NCBI RefSeq assembly: GCF_024398015.1
Contig: NZ_CP073747.1
Location: 2,849,001-2,913,000, forward strand
Source of the DNA: Kordiimonas sp. SCSIO 12610
GTDB lineage: Bacteria > Pseudomonadota > Alphaproteobacteria > Sphingomonadales > Kordiimonadaceae
DNA length: 64,000 nucleotides
Direction of reading: 5' to 3'
A program made the position numbers and the translations under genes. Below, piece by piece: positions 26,877 to 36,314 of this stretch (the stretch's first letter is position 1; each line of letters starts with the position of its first letter). The notes beneath the pieces are model-generated. The model saw only the letters and a program-made list of their open reading frames with translations, had not been told where the DNA came from and ran no database searches.

Positions 26877-28499
26877 ATGAGCGTATTCGCATCCAGAATT
26901 AATACCAACTCCGAGGAATTTGCCGCAAACAGGGCTGACATGCTGGCACTGGTTGACCGATTAAGTGAACTGAATGGACGCGGTGCAAAGATATCAGAGA
27001 AAAGAAAAGACCGTTTTGATGCGCGCGGCCAACTGACACCACGTGAACGCTTGGCACGGCTTCTTGACCCCGGCATGCCATTTCTCGTGATCGGAAACAT
27101 AGCTGGCTATTTGCTCGACACAAAAAAAGAAGAAAAATCAATCCCGGGTGCGACGATCATTGCCGGTATTGGCTTTATCTCTGGCGTTCGCTGCGTTGTC
27201 GTTGTGGACGATAGTGGTATTCAAGCAGGTTCCCTGACAACCGCTGGCGGTTACCGACTTCAGCGCGCTCAGGAAATTTCACTCGAACAAAAGCTACCAT
27301 TTGTACATCTGGTAGAAAGTGCTGGCGGCGACCTCTTGAATTATACCGTTGAAGGCTTCCTACAAGGCGGTCGATTATTCGGGAATTTGGCGAAACTATC
27401 CAAGGCAGGTATTCCTGTTATTGCTATCTTACATGGGTCGTCAACAGCGGGCGGCGCCTATATGCCGGGCCTGAGCGATTATGTAATCGCTGTTAAAGGC
27501 CGCGGGCGCGCATTCCTCGCAGGACCACCGCTTTTAAAAGCTGCAACAGGGGAAATTGCGACGGAAGAAGAATTAGGCGGCGCAGAAATGCATGCAACGA
27601 CCTCTGGCCTAGCGGAGTATCTTGCGGATGATGATGGGCATGCGGTTCAAATGGCACGTGAATTGATCTCAAAACTTGATTGGGACAAGGATATGCCAAT
27701 CACTGTTACCAACGATTTCACTGAACCATACTATGACCCTGATGAAATAGCTGGCCTTATACCAACCGACTACCGAAAACCTTATGATGTACGGGAACTG
27801 GCAGCACGCATCGTTGATGGCTCCGATTTTCTGGACTTTAAACCCGACTACGGCATCTCAACGGTGTGCTTACAAGCAAAAGTGTTCGGGCACGCTTGCG
27901 CATTCATTGGTAACAATGGCCCTATTGACCCCGCAGGGGCGACAAAAGCCGCGCAGTTCCTTCAGCTCTGTGATCAATCAAACATTCCTGTGGTTTTCCT
28001 GCAAAACACCACGGGCTACATCGTTGGCACCACAAGCGAGCAAGCCGGAATGATCAAGCATGGTTCCAAAATGATCCAGGCCGTCCGGAACATAAGCGTT
28101 CCACGCATTACCTTCATGGTCGGTGCAAGCTTTGGTGCAGGCAACTATGGGATGTGTGGCCGCGGATACGATCCAGATTTTCTTTTCACATGGCCGAACG
28201 CCAAAACAGGTGTAATGGGCGGCGACCAGGCCGCTAAAACTATGTCTATGGTCGCCAGAGGACGAGCGAAAGCGAAAGGCGAAGAGGTTGATGAAGAGGT
28301 CATCAAGGCACAGGAAACAATGCTAACGCATGTGTTTGATAGCCAATCTGATGCCTTTTATACATCAGGCCATCTGATGGATGACGGAATGATCGACCCA
28401 CGCGACACCCGCAAAACACTTGGGTTTATTCTGGAAACAGTCCGTGAGGCTGGCACACGCAAACTGCGTGAAAACAGCTTTGGCATTGCCCGGATGTAG
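26877..28499 (+). CDS. atuC: Biotin-dependent acyl-CoA carboxylase, carboxyltransferase (beta) subunit, geranyl/methylcrotonyl type
   Basis: 540 residues from ATG 26877, placed behind GAGG at 26864; in-frame starts at 26853 and 26859 precede it. Both carboxyltransferase halves are seen: GGARLTPRER-like FDARGQLTPRERLARLLD (as LTPRERLARLLD), the N-half oxyanion region GSSTAGGAYMPGLSD, and the C-half FLQNTTGYIVGT, GASFGAGNYGMCGRGY and WPNAKTGVMGGDQAA. Length and motifs fit the methylcrotonyl/geranyl-CoA carboxylase beta group. AtuA and an AtuE-like hydratase downstream favour geranyl-CoA (AtuC). A methylcrotonyl or other 3-methyl-enoyl substrate is the alternative. Confidence 0.85.
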   Translation: MSVFASRINTNSEEFAANRADMLALVDRLSELNGRGAKISEKRKDRFDARGQLTPRERLARLLDPGMPFLVIGNIAGYLLDTKKEEKSIPGATIIAGIGFISGVRCVVVVDDSGIQAGSLTTAGGYRLQRAQEISLEQKLPFVHLVESAGGDLLNYTVEGFLQGGRLFGNLAKLSKAGIPVIAILHGSSTAGGAYMPGLSDYVIAVKGRGRAFLAGPPLLKAATGEIATEEELGGAEMHATTSGLAEYLADDDGHAVQMARELISKLDWDKDMPITVTNDFTEPYYDPDEIAGLIPTDYRKPYDVRELAARIVDGSDFLDFKPDYGISTVCLQAKVFGHACAFIGNNGPIDPAGATKAAQFLQLCDQSNIPVVFLQNTTGYIVGTTSEQAGMIKHGSKMIQAVRNISVPRITFMVGASFGAGNYGMCGRGYDPDFLFTWPNAKTGVMGGDQAAKTMSMVARGRAKAKGEEVDEEVIKAQETMLTHVFDSQSDAFYTSGHLMDDGMIDPRDTRKTLGFILETVREAGTRKLRENSFGIARM

Positions 28500-28510
28500 G
28501 GGGAAGTATC

Positions 28511-30484
28511 ATGACCAATATCTCCAGAATTCTGATTGCGAACCGCGGCGAAATAGCATGCCGTATCATGCGTACCGTTCAAAATATGGCGATGCAAGCA
28601 ATCGCTGTATATTCAGACGCAGACGAAGCTGCCCCTCATGTAAAAATGGCGGATCAAGCGATTTGCATTGGCTCTGGCCATGTTGATCAATCTTATCTTG
28701 TGATCGAAAATATCATCGATGCTGCCAAAAAGTCTGGCGCAGATGCCATCCATCCAGGCTATGGATTTTTGTCTGAAAATGCTGAATTCGCACGCGCATG
28801 CGCTGACAATGATATTGTCTTCATCGGCCCCAGACCTGAAGCCATTGAAATTATGGGAAACAAGGCAGCAGCAAAAGAAAAAATGATTGAAGCAGGGGTC
28901 CCTTGCGTACCCGGTTATAACGGCAAAGATCAAAGCTTAGGCGCTTTCGCGAAGGCCGCGGATGACATTGGCTTCCCGATTATGGTGAAAGCGAGTGCGG
29001 GAGGCGGCGGTCGTGGCATGCGCTTGGTCAATAGTAAAGATGGCCTTCCAGATGCTATTAACCTTGCCCGTTCCGAAGCAGAAAACGCCTTTGGAAATGG
29101 TCATTTAATTCTTGAGAAGGCTATCATCAATCCTTCCCACATTGAAATTCAGGTCTTCGGCGATACGCATGGAAATATTGTTCATTACGGCGAACGAGAC
29201 TGTTCTGTCCAACGTCGCCATCAGAAAATACTTGAAGAAGCACCTTCCCTTGCCGTTGACGGGGCTTTGAGAGAAAAAATGGGCGAAGCTGCTATCAACG
29301 CAGCAAAATGCGTCGATTATGTCGGTGCAGGAACGGTTGAGTTTCTTTTAGACGCTGATAAAAACTTCTATTTCCTTGAAATGAACACCCGCCTTCAGGT
29401 GGAACATCCCGTAAGCGAAATTGCATATGATGAAGATTTCGTTCGGTTACAGATTGAAATTGCGAGCGGAAATACGATCGGCAAAGGTCAGGATTATATC
29501 TGGCATCATGACTGGGCGATAGAAGCGCGGCTTTACTGCGAAGATCCTGAAAATCAATTCCTACCAGCAATAGGCATGATTGATTTTTGGCGCGCACCAT
29601 CAGGTGAAGGCGTCCGGGTAGATGCAGGGATTACAACTGGTATTGAAGTATCGCCGTTTTATGATCCTATGGTAGCCAAAATCATCGGTTTTGGCGAAAC
29701 ACGTGACATTGCAAGGCGCAAGCTTTTGAAGGCGTTAAAAGAAACATGCCTGTTCGGACCCAAAAGCAATTTAAGCTTCCTGATTGCAAGTATTGAGAAA
29801 GAAACGTTTAAGTACGGTCCCATCACTACCGCCTTCATTGATGAGGAGTTTGAAGGTGGCTTAGCCCACAACGACGGATCATTGGGTGACATTTACGCGG
29901 TCGCAGCCGTTATCGAACACGAGCTAAACACAATAGATCATGAATCCCCTCTCAAAAACTGGACGAGTGCCGGTGCCCTAACATCCAGAAGCCAATATAA
30001 GATCGGAGAAGATATCGTCGATATTTTTGTTCATGCCAATGGCCCTTCGAACTATACGGTTACGATTGGTGATACATCCAATGATTTCGAGGTAGACAGT
30101 TTTGGTGCAAATGATGCAGTCCTCACTATTAATGGCAAACGAATAAACGCCGCATACCATAGGATGGGCGAAGGTGATTTTTGGCTCAATATTGACGGGA
30201 TCACTCAACGCTTTCAAAACCTGGTTTATCAGCCCTCTCAGGCAACTGTTGGACAAAAAGGCGGCAATATAACCGCCCCTATGCATGGGGTATTGCTAGA
30301 GGTTAAAGTGAATATTGGTGAAGAGGTACAGGAGGGTCAATCACTCGCCGTTCTTGAAGCCATGAAAATGCAGCATGAGATCAAAGCAGAAATTAACGGT
30401 ACGGTTAAGGCAGTTGGAGCATCCGCAGGCAGTCAGGTTGCAGCCGACAGTTTGCTCATCGAAATTGAACCAGCGAAGGATTAG
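28511..30484 (+). CDS. atuF: Biotin carboxylase / biotin carrier (alpha) subunit of the acyl-CoA carboxylase
   Basis: 657 residues. Biotin carboxylase N-domain (ILIANRGEIACRIMRT), ATP-grasp with KASAGGGGRGMR, the EMNTRLQVEHPVSE active-site block, then a BT linker region and the biotinyl domain with EAMKMQH (biotin Lys619) near the C-terminus. It starts 11 bp after the beta subunit gene and will assemble with it. The complex carboxylates the gamma-methyl of a 3-methyl-2-enoyl-CoA. As with the beta subunit, the geranyl assignment rests on the neighbours. Confidence 0.88.
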   Translation: MTNISRILIANRGEIACRIMRTVQNMAMQAIAVYSDADEAAPHVKMADQAICIGSGHVDQSYLVIENIIDAAKKSGADAIHPGYGFLSENAEFARACADNDIVFIGPRPEAIEIMGNKAAAKEKMIEAGVPCVPGYNGKDQSLGAFAKAADDIGFPIMVKASAGGGGRGMRLVNSKDGLPDAINLARSEAENAFGNGHLILEKAIINPSHIEIQVFGDTHGNIVHYGERDCSVQRRHQKILEEAPSLAVDGALREKMGEAAINAAKCVDYVGAGTVEFLLDADKNFYFLEMNTRLQVEHPVSEIAYDEDFVRLQIEIASGNTIGKGQDYIWHHDWAIEARLYCEDPENQFLPAIGMIDFWRAPSGEGVRVDAGITTGIEVSPFYDPMVAKIIGFGETRDIARRKLLKALKETCLFGPKSNLSFLIASIEKETFKYGPITTAFIDEEFEGGLAHNDGSLGDIYAVAAVIEHELNTIDHESPLKNWTSAGALTSRSQYKIGEDIVDIFVHANGPSNYTVTIGDTSNDFEVDSFGANDAVLTINGKRINAAYHRMGEGDFWLNIDGITQRFQNLVYQPSQATVGQKGGNITAPMHGVLLEVKVNIGEEVQEGQSLAVLEAMKMQHEIKAEINGTVKAVGASAGSQVAADSLLIEIEPAKD

Positions 30485-30519
30485 GCAATCATATCTGATT
30501 GCCGAAAAGGAAATTTGCC

Positions 30520-31662
30520 ATGAAAAACCCTTTTGAAACCGAAGAACGTCGTGCCTTTCAGGAAACGGTCGAACGCTTTATTCAAAATGAAGTGGTTCCC
30601 CATGCCAATGAATGGGACGAGGCTGGCACCTTCCCATGGTCGCTTCATGAAAAGGCGGGAGCGCTTGGTTTTTTCGGGTTTGGTATTGATGAAAAATACG
30701 GCGGGCTTGGCTTTGATGACGCCTTCATGCGGGCGAGCCTGGGTGTAGAAATGGGGCGAAGCGGTATTGGCGGCGCGATGGCAAGCATTGGTTCGCGCAA
30801 TATCATGACTGGCCCTATTCAAATGCTTGCAAGTGACGATATTAAAATGAAGGTGCTTCCTGATGTTGTCTCCGGTAGAATGGGTGGGGCGCTCGGCATT
30901 ACCGAACCATCAGGCGGGTCCGATGTTGCGAACATCAAAACCACCGCGCGCAAAGACGGTAACCACTATGTTTTAAACGGTGAAAAAACCTTCATCACAG
31001 GGGGCTTGAACGCATCGCATTTTGTGATCGGTGCGCGTACAGGCGGTGATGGCATCGCAGGTATTTCATTATTCTATGTCCCTGCTGACACGCCGGGTTT
31101 CACCCGACAATCCGTTGGCGGCAAAATGGGGTGGTGGTGCTCTGATACGGCCAGCCTGTTTTTTGATGACGTCCGCGTGCCCGCAGAAAATATGCTCGGT
31201 GAAGAGAACCGTGGTTTCATATCAATCATGAATAATTTTAACTATGAGCGCTTGGGCATGACAGCGCAGTGCGTTGGGATGTCACGTCTTTGTATGGATG
31301 AAAGCATCAAGTGGGCGCAGGAGCGAAAAACCTTTGGGAAACCAATGATTGCTCATCAGGTTATCCGTCATAAGATTGCTGATATGTCTTCAAAAATTGA
31401 TGCATTGCAAGCGCTCGTTCATCAAATTTGCTGGAATATCGAAGACGGGAATATGCCCGTGGCAGAGATTTCGAAGGCGAAGTTTTTCGGCTCCAAAGTG
31501 CTTGAGTTCTGTGCAAGTGAGGCCATGCAAATCCTTGGAGGTGCCGGGTACCTGCGCGGCAGCCCCGTTGAGCGCACCTACCGTGAAGTAAAGGTTATGG
31601 CAATTGGTGGCGGCTCTGAAGAGATTATGCGTGACCTCGCCGTAAAGCAGATGGGATTATAG
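30520..31662 (+). CDS. Acyl-CoA dehydrogenase (first of two)
   Basis: 380 residues from ATG 30520 behind AAGGAAA; an upstream in-frame TTG is less likely. Family signatures: LGITEPSGGSDVANIKT, GEKTFITGG, and the C-terminal QILGGAGYLRGSPVERTYREVK segment (in part LGGAGYLRGSPVE, TYREVK). Uses FAD to introduce a trans double bond next to the thioester. In an Atu-type pathway it could act on citronellyl-CoA or on shortened products. Second dehydrogenase at 32475 suggests two different acyl substrates. Confidence 0.9.
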   Translation: MKNPFETEERRAFQETVERFIQNEVVPHANEWDEAGTFPWSLHEKAGALGFFGFGIDEKYGGLGFDDAFMRASLGVEMGRSGIGGAMASIGSRNIMTGPIQMLASDDIKMKVLPDVVSGRMGGALGITEPSGGSDVANIKTTARKDGNHYVLNGEKTFITGGLNASHFVIGARTGGDGIAGISLFYVPADTPGFTRQSVGGKMGWWCSDTASLFFDDVRVPAENMLGEENRGFISIMNNFNYERLGMTAQCVGMSRLCMDESIKWAQERKTFGKPMIAHQVIRHKIADMSSKIDALQALVHQICWNIEDGNMPVAEISKAKFFGSKVLEFCASEAMQILGGAGYLRGSPVERTYREVKVMAIGGGSEEIMRDLAVKQMGL

Positions 31663-31663
31663 A

Positions 31664-32470
31664 ATGTCATTAACATCTGACTTACGGGAAGAACAGCTAG
31701 CGCTATTTGATTTGATGAAAGGTCAAAGCGAGGAATTCTATCAAACGCCGTCTCAGTTCAAGGATTGGACCGTCTGGGATATTATTGCACACCTGCATTT
31801 CTCAGACCATATGGCGCTCACGGCAGCCACTAGCGATGAAGCCTTTTACGCCCTTCAAAAAGAGTTGGGGGTTTTATTTGCTGGCAAAATATCCTTCCGC
31901 GATTATGCACGAAATTGGGCCGGTGATATTTCAGGGCAAGCCCTGTTAGAGCGCTGGAATGATATGTTTAATGATATGTGCGGGCGCTTTGATGATGCAC
32001 CCGATGGCCAGCGCTACAAATGGTTTGGCCCGGATATGGGTGTCCGCATGTTCGCGACCGCCCGCCAGATGGAGATTTGGGCGCATGGGCAGGCGATTTA
32101 TGACCTCCTTGGCATCACGCGACAAGATACGGACCGCATCAAAAATATTGTCGTCATTGGCGTGAAGACATTTGGATTTAATTTCACCCTTCATGGCAAA
32201 GAAGTGCCCGCAACTATGCCCTTTGTATCGCTAACCGCGCCATCAGGCGAGATATGGGCATTCGGCGAAGAAAATACGAGTGAACGGATCGAGGGACAGG
32301 CCATAGAGTTTGCGCAGGTTGTCACCCAAACACGGAATATTAAGGACACTGACCTGATGGTTACAGGCGAGGTCGCAAGCAACTGGATGGAAATCGCACA
32401 GTGCTTTGCTGGTGGTGCCGAAACACCCCCTGCCCCCGGTCAGCGTCATAAGTCAGAGAATCAAGGATAG
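31664..32470 (+). CDS. TIGR03084-like / DinB-fold protein (maleylpyruvate isomerase-like)
   Basis: 268 residues, beginning one base after the previous stop. The N-terminal four-helix bundle has the metal-site histidines IIAHLHFSDH and EIWAHGQAIYDLLG, as in the DinB/mycothiol-dependent maleylpyruvate isomerase superfamily; the overall pattern matches the TIGR03084 family, which is of unknown function. Its C-terminal part (VTGEVASNWMEIAQCFAGGAETPPAPG) looks like a small sterol-carrier-like domain end. It sits between two acyl-CoA dehydrogenase genes with almost no spacers, so it should work in the same pathway. No reaction can be assigned. Confidence 0.78.
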   Translation: MSLTSDLREEQLALFDLMKGQSEEFYQTPSQFKDWTVWDIIAHLHFSDHMALTAATSDEAFYALQKELGVLFAGKISFRDYARNWAGDISGQALLERWNDMFNDMCGRFDDAPDGQRYKWFGPDMGVRMFATARQMEIWAHGQAIYDLLGITRQDTDRIKNIVVIGVKTFGFNFTLHGKEVPATMPFVSLTAPSGEIWAFGEENTSERIEGQAIEFAQVVTQTRNIKDTDLMVTGEVASNWMEIAQCFAGGAETPPAPGQRHKSENQG

Positions 32471-32474
32471 AGCT

Positions 32475-33623
32475 ATGCTTTTTAATGAACAACACAATGA
32501 AATTCGCAGAACTGTCGCAAAATTCGTTGAAAATGAGATCAATCCCTATGTTGATGACTGGGAAGACGCTGGTATTTTCCCGGCCCATGAGCTTTTCAAA
32601 AAAATGGGGAACCTTGGGCTTTTGGGGATTTCAAAACCGGAGGCTTACGGTGGCTTGGGCCTAGATTATTCCTATGAAATGGTTTTCGCGGAGGAATTAG
32701 GCGCGATACGGTGCGGCAGTATTCCTATGGCAATTGGCGTACAGACCAACATGGCAACCCCTGCGCTTGCAGTCTTCGGGCATGACGAAATCAAGGAAAA
32801 CTTCCTGAAACCTGCCATTGCAGGCGATATGGTCTGTTCAATTGCGGTTAGCGAACCTCATGCGGGATCGGACGTTGCGGCGATCAAAACAAATGCTGTC
32901 TCTGACGGTGATGATTATATCATCAACGGCACCAAAATGTGGATCACTAATTCAACGCAGGCAGATTTCCTTTGTGTGCTTGCGAACACAGATGATGGTA
33001 ACAAACACGCGAACAAGTCGCTGATTATTGTGCCTACCAAAACACCTGGTATTTCATTTTCTGAACGTCTGAACAAACTGGGCATGCGCTCTAGTGATAC
33101 CGCGCAGATATTCTTTGATGATGTTCGGGTTCCGAAACGATATCGGATCGGCGATGAAGGTGCAGGTTTCCGTATGCAGATGATCCAGTTTCAGGAAGAG
33201 CGCCTATACGCCGCCATGAGCTGTATCAAGGGCTTCGAGCTTTGCATCAATGAAACCATCGAATATACGCGTGAACGCAAAATATTTGGTGGCAGCGTAC
33301 TTGATAATCAGGTGGTGCAATACCGTCTCGCTGAGCTTCAGACCGAGATCGAATGCTTACGTGCCCTTATGTATCAGGCAACAGAAGACTATATCAATGG
33401 GGGCGATGTAACAAAACTCGCGACAATGGCGAAGCTTAAGGCCGGCAGGCTCGCGCGCGAGGTAACCGATAGCTGCCTTCAATATTGGGGCGGTCAGGGC
33501 TTTATGTGGGATAATGTAGTGTCACGTAGCTATAGGGATTCGCGCCTAACATCTATCGGTGGCGGCAGTGACGAGACAATGCTCCGTGTTCTCTCGGGCA
33601 TGATGGGCATGTCAAAACGATAA
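32475..33623 (+). CDS. Acyl-CoA dehydrogenase (second; AtuD-like candidate)
   Basis: 382 residues from ATG 32475 behind AAGGATAGAG, 4 bp after the preceding gene. Motifs: IAVSEPHAGSDVAAIKT, GTKMWITNSTQADF, and WGGQGFMWDNVVSRSYRDSR with the flavin and adenine contacts. The extra distance from the first dehydrogenase (different substrate-loop residues) suggests a distinct acyl-CoA. In pseudomonad Atu clusters AtuD is a citronellyl-CoA dehydrogenase; this is the better match by its position next to atuA, but I cannot separate the two with certainty. Confidence 0.9.
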   Translation: MLFNEQHNEIRRTVAKFVENEINPYVDDWEDAGIFPAHELFKKMGNLGLLGISKPEAYGGLGLDYSYEMVFAEELGAIRCGSIPMAIGVQTNMATPALAVFGHDEIKENFLKPAIAGDMVCSIAVSEPHAGSDVAAIKTNAVSDGDDYIINGTKMWITNSTQADFLCVLANTDDGNKHANKSLIIVPTKTPGISFSERLNKLGMRSSDTAQIFFDDVRVPKRYRIGDEGAGFRMQMIQFQEERLYAAMSCIKGFELCINETIEYTRERKIFGGSVLDNQVVQYRLAELQTEIECLRALMYQATEDYINGGDVTKLATMAKLKAGRLAREVTDSCLQYWGGQGFMWDNVVSRSYRDSRLTSIGGGSDETMLRVLSGMMGMSKR

Positions 33624-33651
33624 CCCACTGCGACAAGGGAGCGCAAAAGTC

Positions 33652-35457
33652 ATGGCTGACAAACCAATTAAGATCGGTGGTGCCTGTGGGTATTGGGGCG
33701 AGAGCGCGGTGTCCACCCCCCAACTCCTGCAAGTCGTAGGCCTCGACTATATTGTTTATGATTACCTGGCTGAAATCACCATGTCGATCATGGCGCGCGC
33801 GCGTGCTTCAGACCCAGAGAAAGGATATGCCACCGATTTTATCAGCGCTGTTTTGAAACCCAACCTGAAAGCTATCGCCGATAAGGGTGTCAAAATCCTC
33901 TCTAACGCTGGCGGCGTGAACCCCGAAGCCTGCGGGAAGATTGTGCGTAGCCTAGTTCAAAGTCGTGGGCTGGATTTGAAGGTCGCCGTCATCACAGGTG
34001 ATGACTTAATGCCTCAATTGACAAAAATCACTGAACAAGCACCAACCGAGATGTTTACAGGTGGTAGCTTTCCTAGCCCAGATAAAGTTGCCAGTATGAA
34101 CGCCTATTTGGGCGCAGCGCCTGTTGTGGCAGCGCTTGCAGGCGGCGCCGATATTGTTATCACAGGCAGGTGCGCTGATAGCGCGCTTACCCTTGCAGCA
34201 TGTCAGCATGAATTTGGCTGGCAGGATACGGATTATGACCTCTTAGCGGTAGGAAGCTTAGCTGGGCACCTCCTCGAATGTGGTCCTCAGGCCACTGGTG
34301 GTAATTTTACCGATTGGCATCTGGTTGCTGATACCATTCATAATATCGGTTACCCTATTGCAGAAATTAGCGCTGATGGTTCCATGATTATCAGCAAACC
34401 TGAGAATACTGGCGGTTTGGTATCTGTAGGAACTGTCAGCGAGCAACTTGTTTATGAAATCGAAGACCCACAGAATTATATGCTCCCTGACGTCATATGT
34501 GACTTGTCAGATGTTAAAATCCTCGAAATCGCGCAAAACCGGGCCGCCGTATCAGGCGCAAAAGGCAAGCCGCCAACCGGGAAATATAAAGTTTCAACCA
34601 CCTACATGGACGGATACAAATGCGGTGCATTGATGACATTTGTTGGGTACGAGGCCGCCAAGAAGGCTGAAACTCTCAGTAATGCAATTTTCAAGCGCGC
34701 AGAGGCCATACTTCGCGCAAGTAATGCTGGTGAATATACGGAAAAATCAACCGAATTGATCGGGAATGATAGCCAGTTCGGTGGGGCAGATACTGGTTCG
34801 CGCGAGGTCACCCTGAAGATCGCGGCCAAACATCCTCGGGCAGAGGCCATTGGCTTATTACTAAAGGAAATGGCAGGAATTGGTCTTGCTACCCCCGCTG
34901 GCCTAACCGCATTTAATGCAAGCCGACCAAAGCCAATGCCTGTGGTAAGGCTGTTTTCATTTCTGATTGATGCAGACCAGTTAGATATCCAATGCGAGTT
35001 TGATAATAGCAAAATCGATTTACCGCATATGAGCCCTCCATTGGCTACAACAGATACTGTGAGGCCAAATCCTCCTAAAAAACTAAGCTTCAATGGCAAT
35101 GATGAAGTGCCTCTAATTGACCTTGCTTGGGCGCGAAGTGGTGATAAGGGTGACAGAGCAAATGTCGGCATCATTGCGCGCAGGCCTGAATATCTGCCCT
35201 ATATCTGGCATTCGCTGACGGAAGAGAGTGTGAAAAAACATTTTGCCCATTTCAATCCGTCCTCGGTTGAACGTTTCCTTATGCCCGGCATGAATGCGAT
35301 CAATTTTATATTGCATGACGTTCTTGGTGGCGGCGGCGTTGCAAGCTTACGCGCTGATCCGCAGGGAAAAGCTTACGGGCAAATTCTTCTGCACTATATG
35401 ATCAAAGTTCCTGAAGATATCATGGGCATGATAAATGAAGAGAAAGCCACATCATGA
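33652..35457 (+). CDS. atuA: AtuA-family protein (DUF1446), acyclic terpene utilisation
   Basis: 601 residues. Opens with IGGACGYWGESAVSTPQLL, the AtuA/DUF1446 hallmark (GxxGFWGD-like), and continues with ILSNAGGVNPEACG and DIVITGRCADSALTL. The C-terminal 100 residues (DLAWARSGDKGDRANVGIIAR) are the small domain usually fused in this family. AtuA is needed for growth on citronellol/geraniol in Pseudomonas, but its reaction is not established. Preceded by AAGGGAG; overlaps the hydratase start by 4 bp. Confidence 0.9.
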   Translation: MADKPIKIGGACGYWGESAVSTPQLLQVVGLDYIVYDYLAEITMSIMARARASDPEKGYATDFISAVLKPNLKAIADKGVKILSNAGGVNPEACGKIVRSLVQSRGLDLKVAVITGDDLMPQLTKITEQAPTEMFTGGSFPSPDKVASMNAYLGAAPVVAALAGGADIVITGRCADSALTLAACQHEFGWQDTDYDLLAVGSLAGHLLECGPQATGGNFTDWHLVADTIHNIGYPIAEISADGSMIISKPENTGGLVSVGTVSEQLVYEIEDPQNYMLPDVICDLSDVKILEIAQNRAAVSGAKGKPPTGKYKVSTTYMDGYKCGALMTFVGYEAAKKAETLSNAIFKRAEAILRASNAGEYTEKSTELIGNDSQFGGADTGSREVTLKIAAKHPRAEAIGLLLKEMAGIGLATPAGLTAFNASRPKPMPVVRLFSFLIDADQLDIQCEFDNSKIDLPHMSPPLATTDTVRPNPPKKLSFNGNDEVPLIDLAWARSGDKGDRANVGIIARRPEYLPYIWHSLTEESVKKHFAHFNPSSVERFLMPGMNAINFILHDVLGGGGVASLRADPQGKAYGQILLHYMIKVPEDIMGMINEEKATS

Positions 35458-36263
35458 CAAATATTCCTGAAACCACCGCAATTACTACGAATTTACGGGA
35501 CGGCTGGCTGCAAATTGTATTCAATATGCCGGAAAGTCGCAACGCGCTTTCGGACAAAATGGTGGCAGATATCAAGGCCGTTTTAAACGCTGTTAGGGAT
35601 GACCGAAGCGTTCGCGGTATTAGCTTTCGCGGCAATGGTGGTGTTTTCTGTGCTGGCGGAGACCTAAAGGGTTTTCGATCAATCCATGAAAAAGGTGTTG
35701 AGGCAAAAGGTGAAGCTGAAAGCTTAAGCAAAAGTGCTGGTGAATTTTTTGCCATGATCGCGGATATGCCGCAAATTACCATAGCCTTGGTCGAAGGTGC
35801 TGCGATGGCTGGCGGCTTTGGGGTTGCTTGTTGCTGCGACATCATCACCTCAACCACTAACGCTAAATATGCCCTTACGGAGACGCGCATTGGCATTACG
35901 CCAGCGCAGATTGCGCCCTATATTCTGGCTCGCCTAGGCGCAATAACTGGCAAACGGATGATGTTACTCGGCTCGCGCTTTGACGGAAAAACCGCGCATG
36001 AGCTCGGTTTGGTAGATTACACTGTCGATACCCCTGACGCTTTAACAACCATCGAAGATAAAATAAAATCAGAAACCTTCGCTTGTGCACCCAACGCCGT
36101 GGCCGTAACCAAGGAAATCATCAGACAGGTTCAATCAGGTTTACCAACTGACGAATTTATCAAAGTTGCCGCCAATGCTTTTGCAAATGGGCTAACGAGT
36201 AATGAAGGGCGCGAAGGCATCGCATCATTTCTTGAGAAACGTCACCCCAAGTGGGCCGAATAA
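35454..36263 (+). CDS. atuE: Enoyl-CoA hydratase/isomerase family, probable isohexenylglutaconyl-CoA hydratase (AtuE-like)
   Basis: 269 residues of the crotonase fold. NMPESRNALS, SFRGNGGVFCAGGDLKGF (first oxyanion segment as GGVFCAGGDLKG) and EGAAMAGGFGVACCCDI (second) are clear; TETRIGITPAQIAPY holds the usual catalytic-loop glutamate region. The ATGA overlap with atuA and the carboxylase upstream point to hydration of a carboxylated glutaconyl-CoA. It is the last gene of the 26877-36263 operon. Confidence 0.87.
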   Translation: MTNIPETTAITTNLRDGWLQIVFNMPESRNALSDKMVADIKAVLNAVRDDRSVRGISFRGNGGVFCAGGDLKGFRSIHEKGVEAKGEAESLSKSAGEFFAMIADMPQITIALVEGAAMAGGFGVACCCDIITSTTNAKYALTETRIGITPAQIAPYILARLGAITGKRMMLLGSRFDGKTAHELGLVDYTVDTPDALTTIEDKIKSETFACAPNAVAVTKEIIRQVQSGLPTDEFIKVAANAFANGLTSNEGREGIASFLEKRHPKWAE

Positions 36264-36314
36264 CTCACCAGCTTTAGCCTTGAGCTATTGGTTGAATTTA
36301 CGTAAACATGCGGA

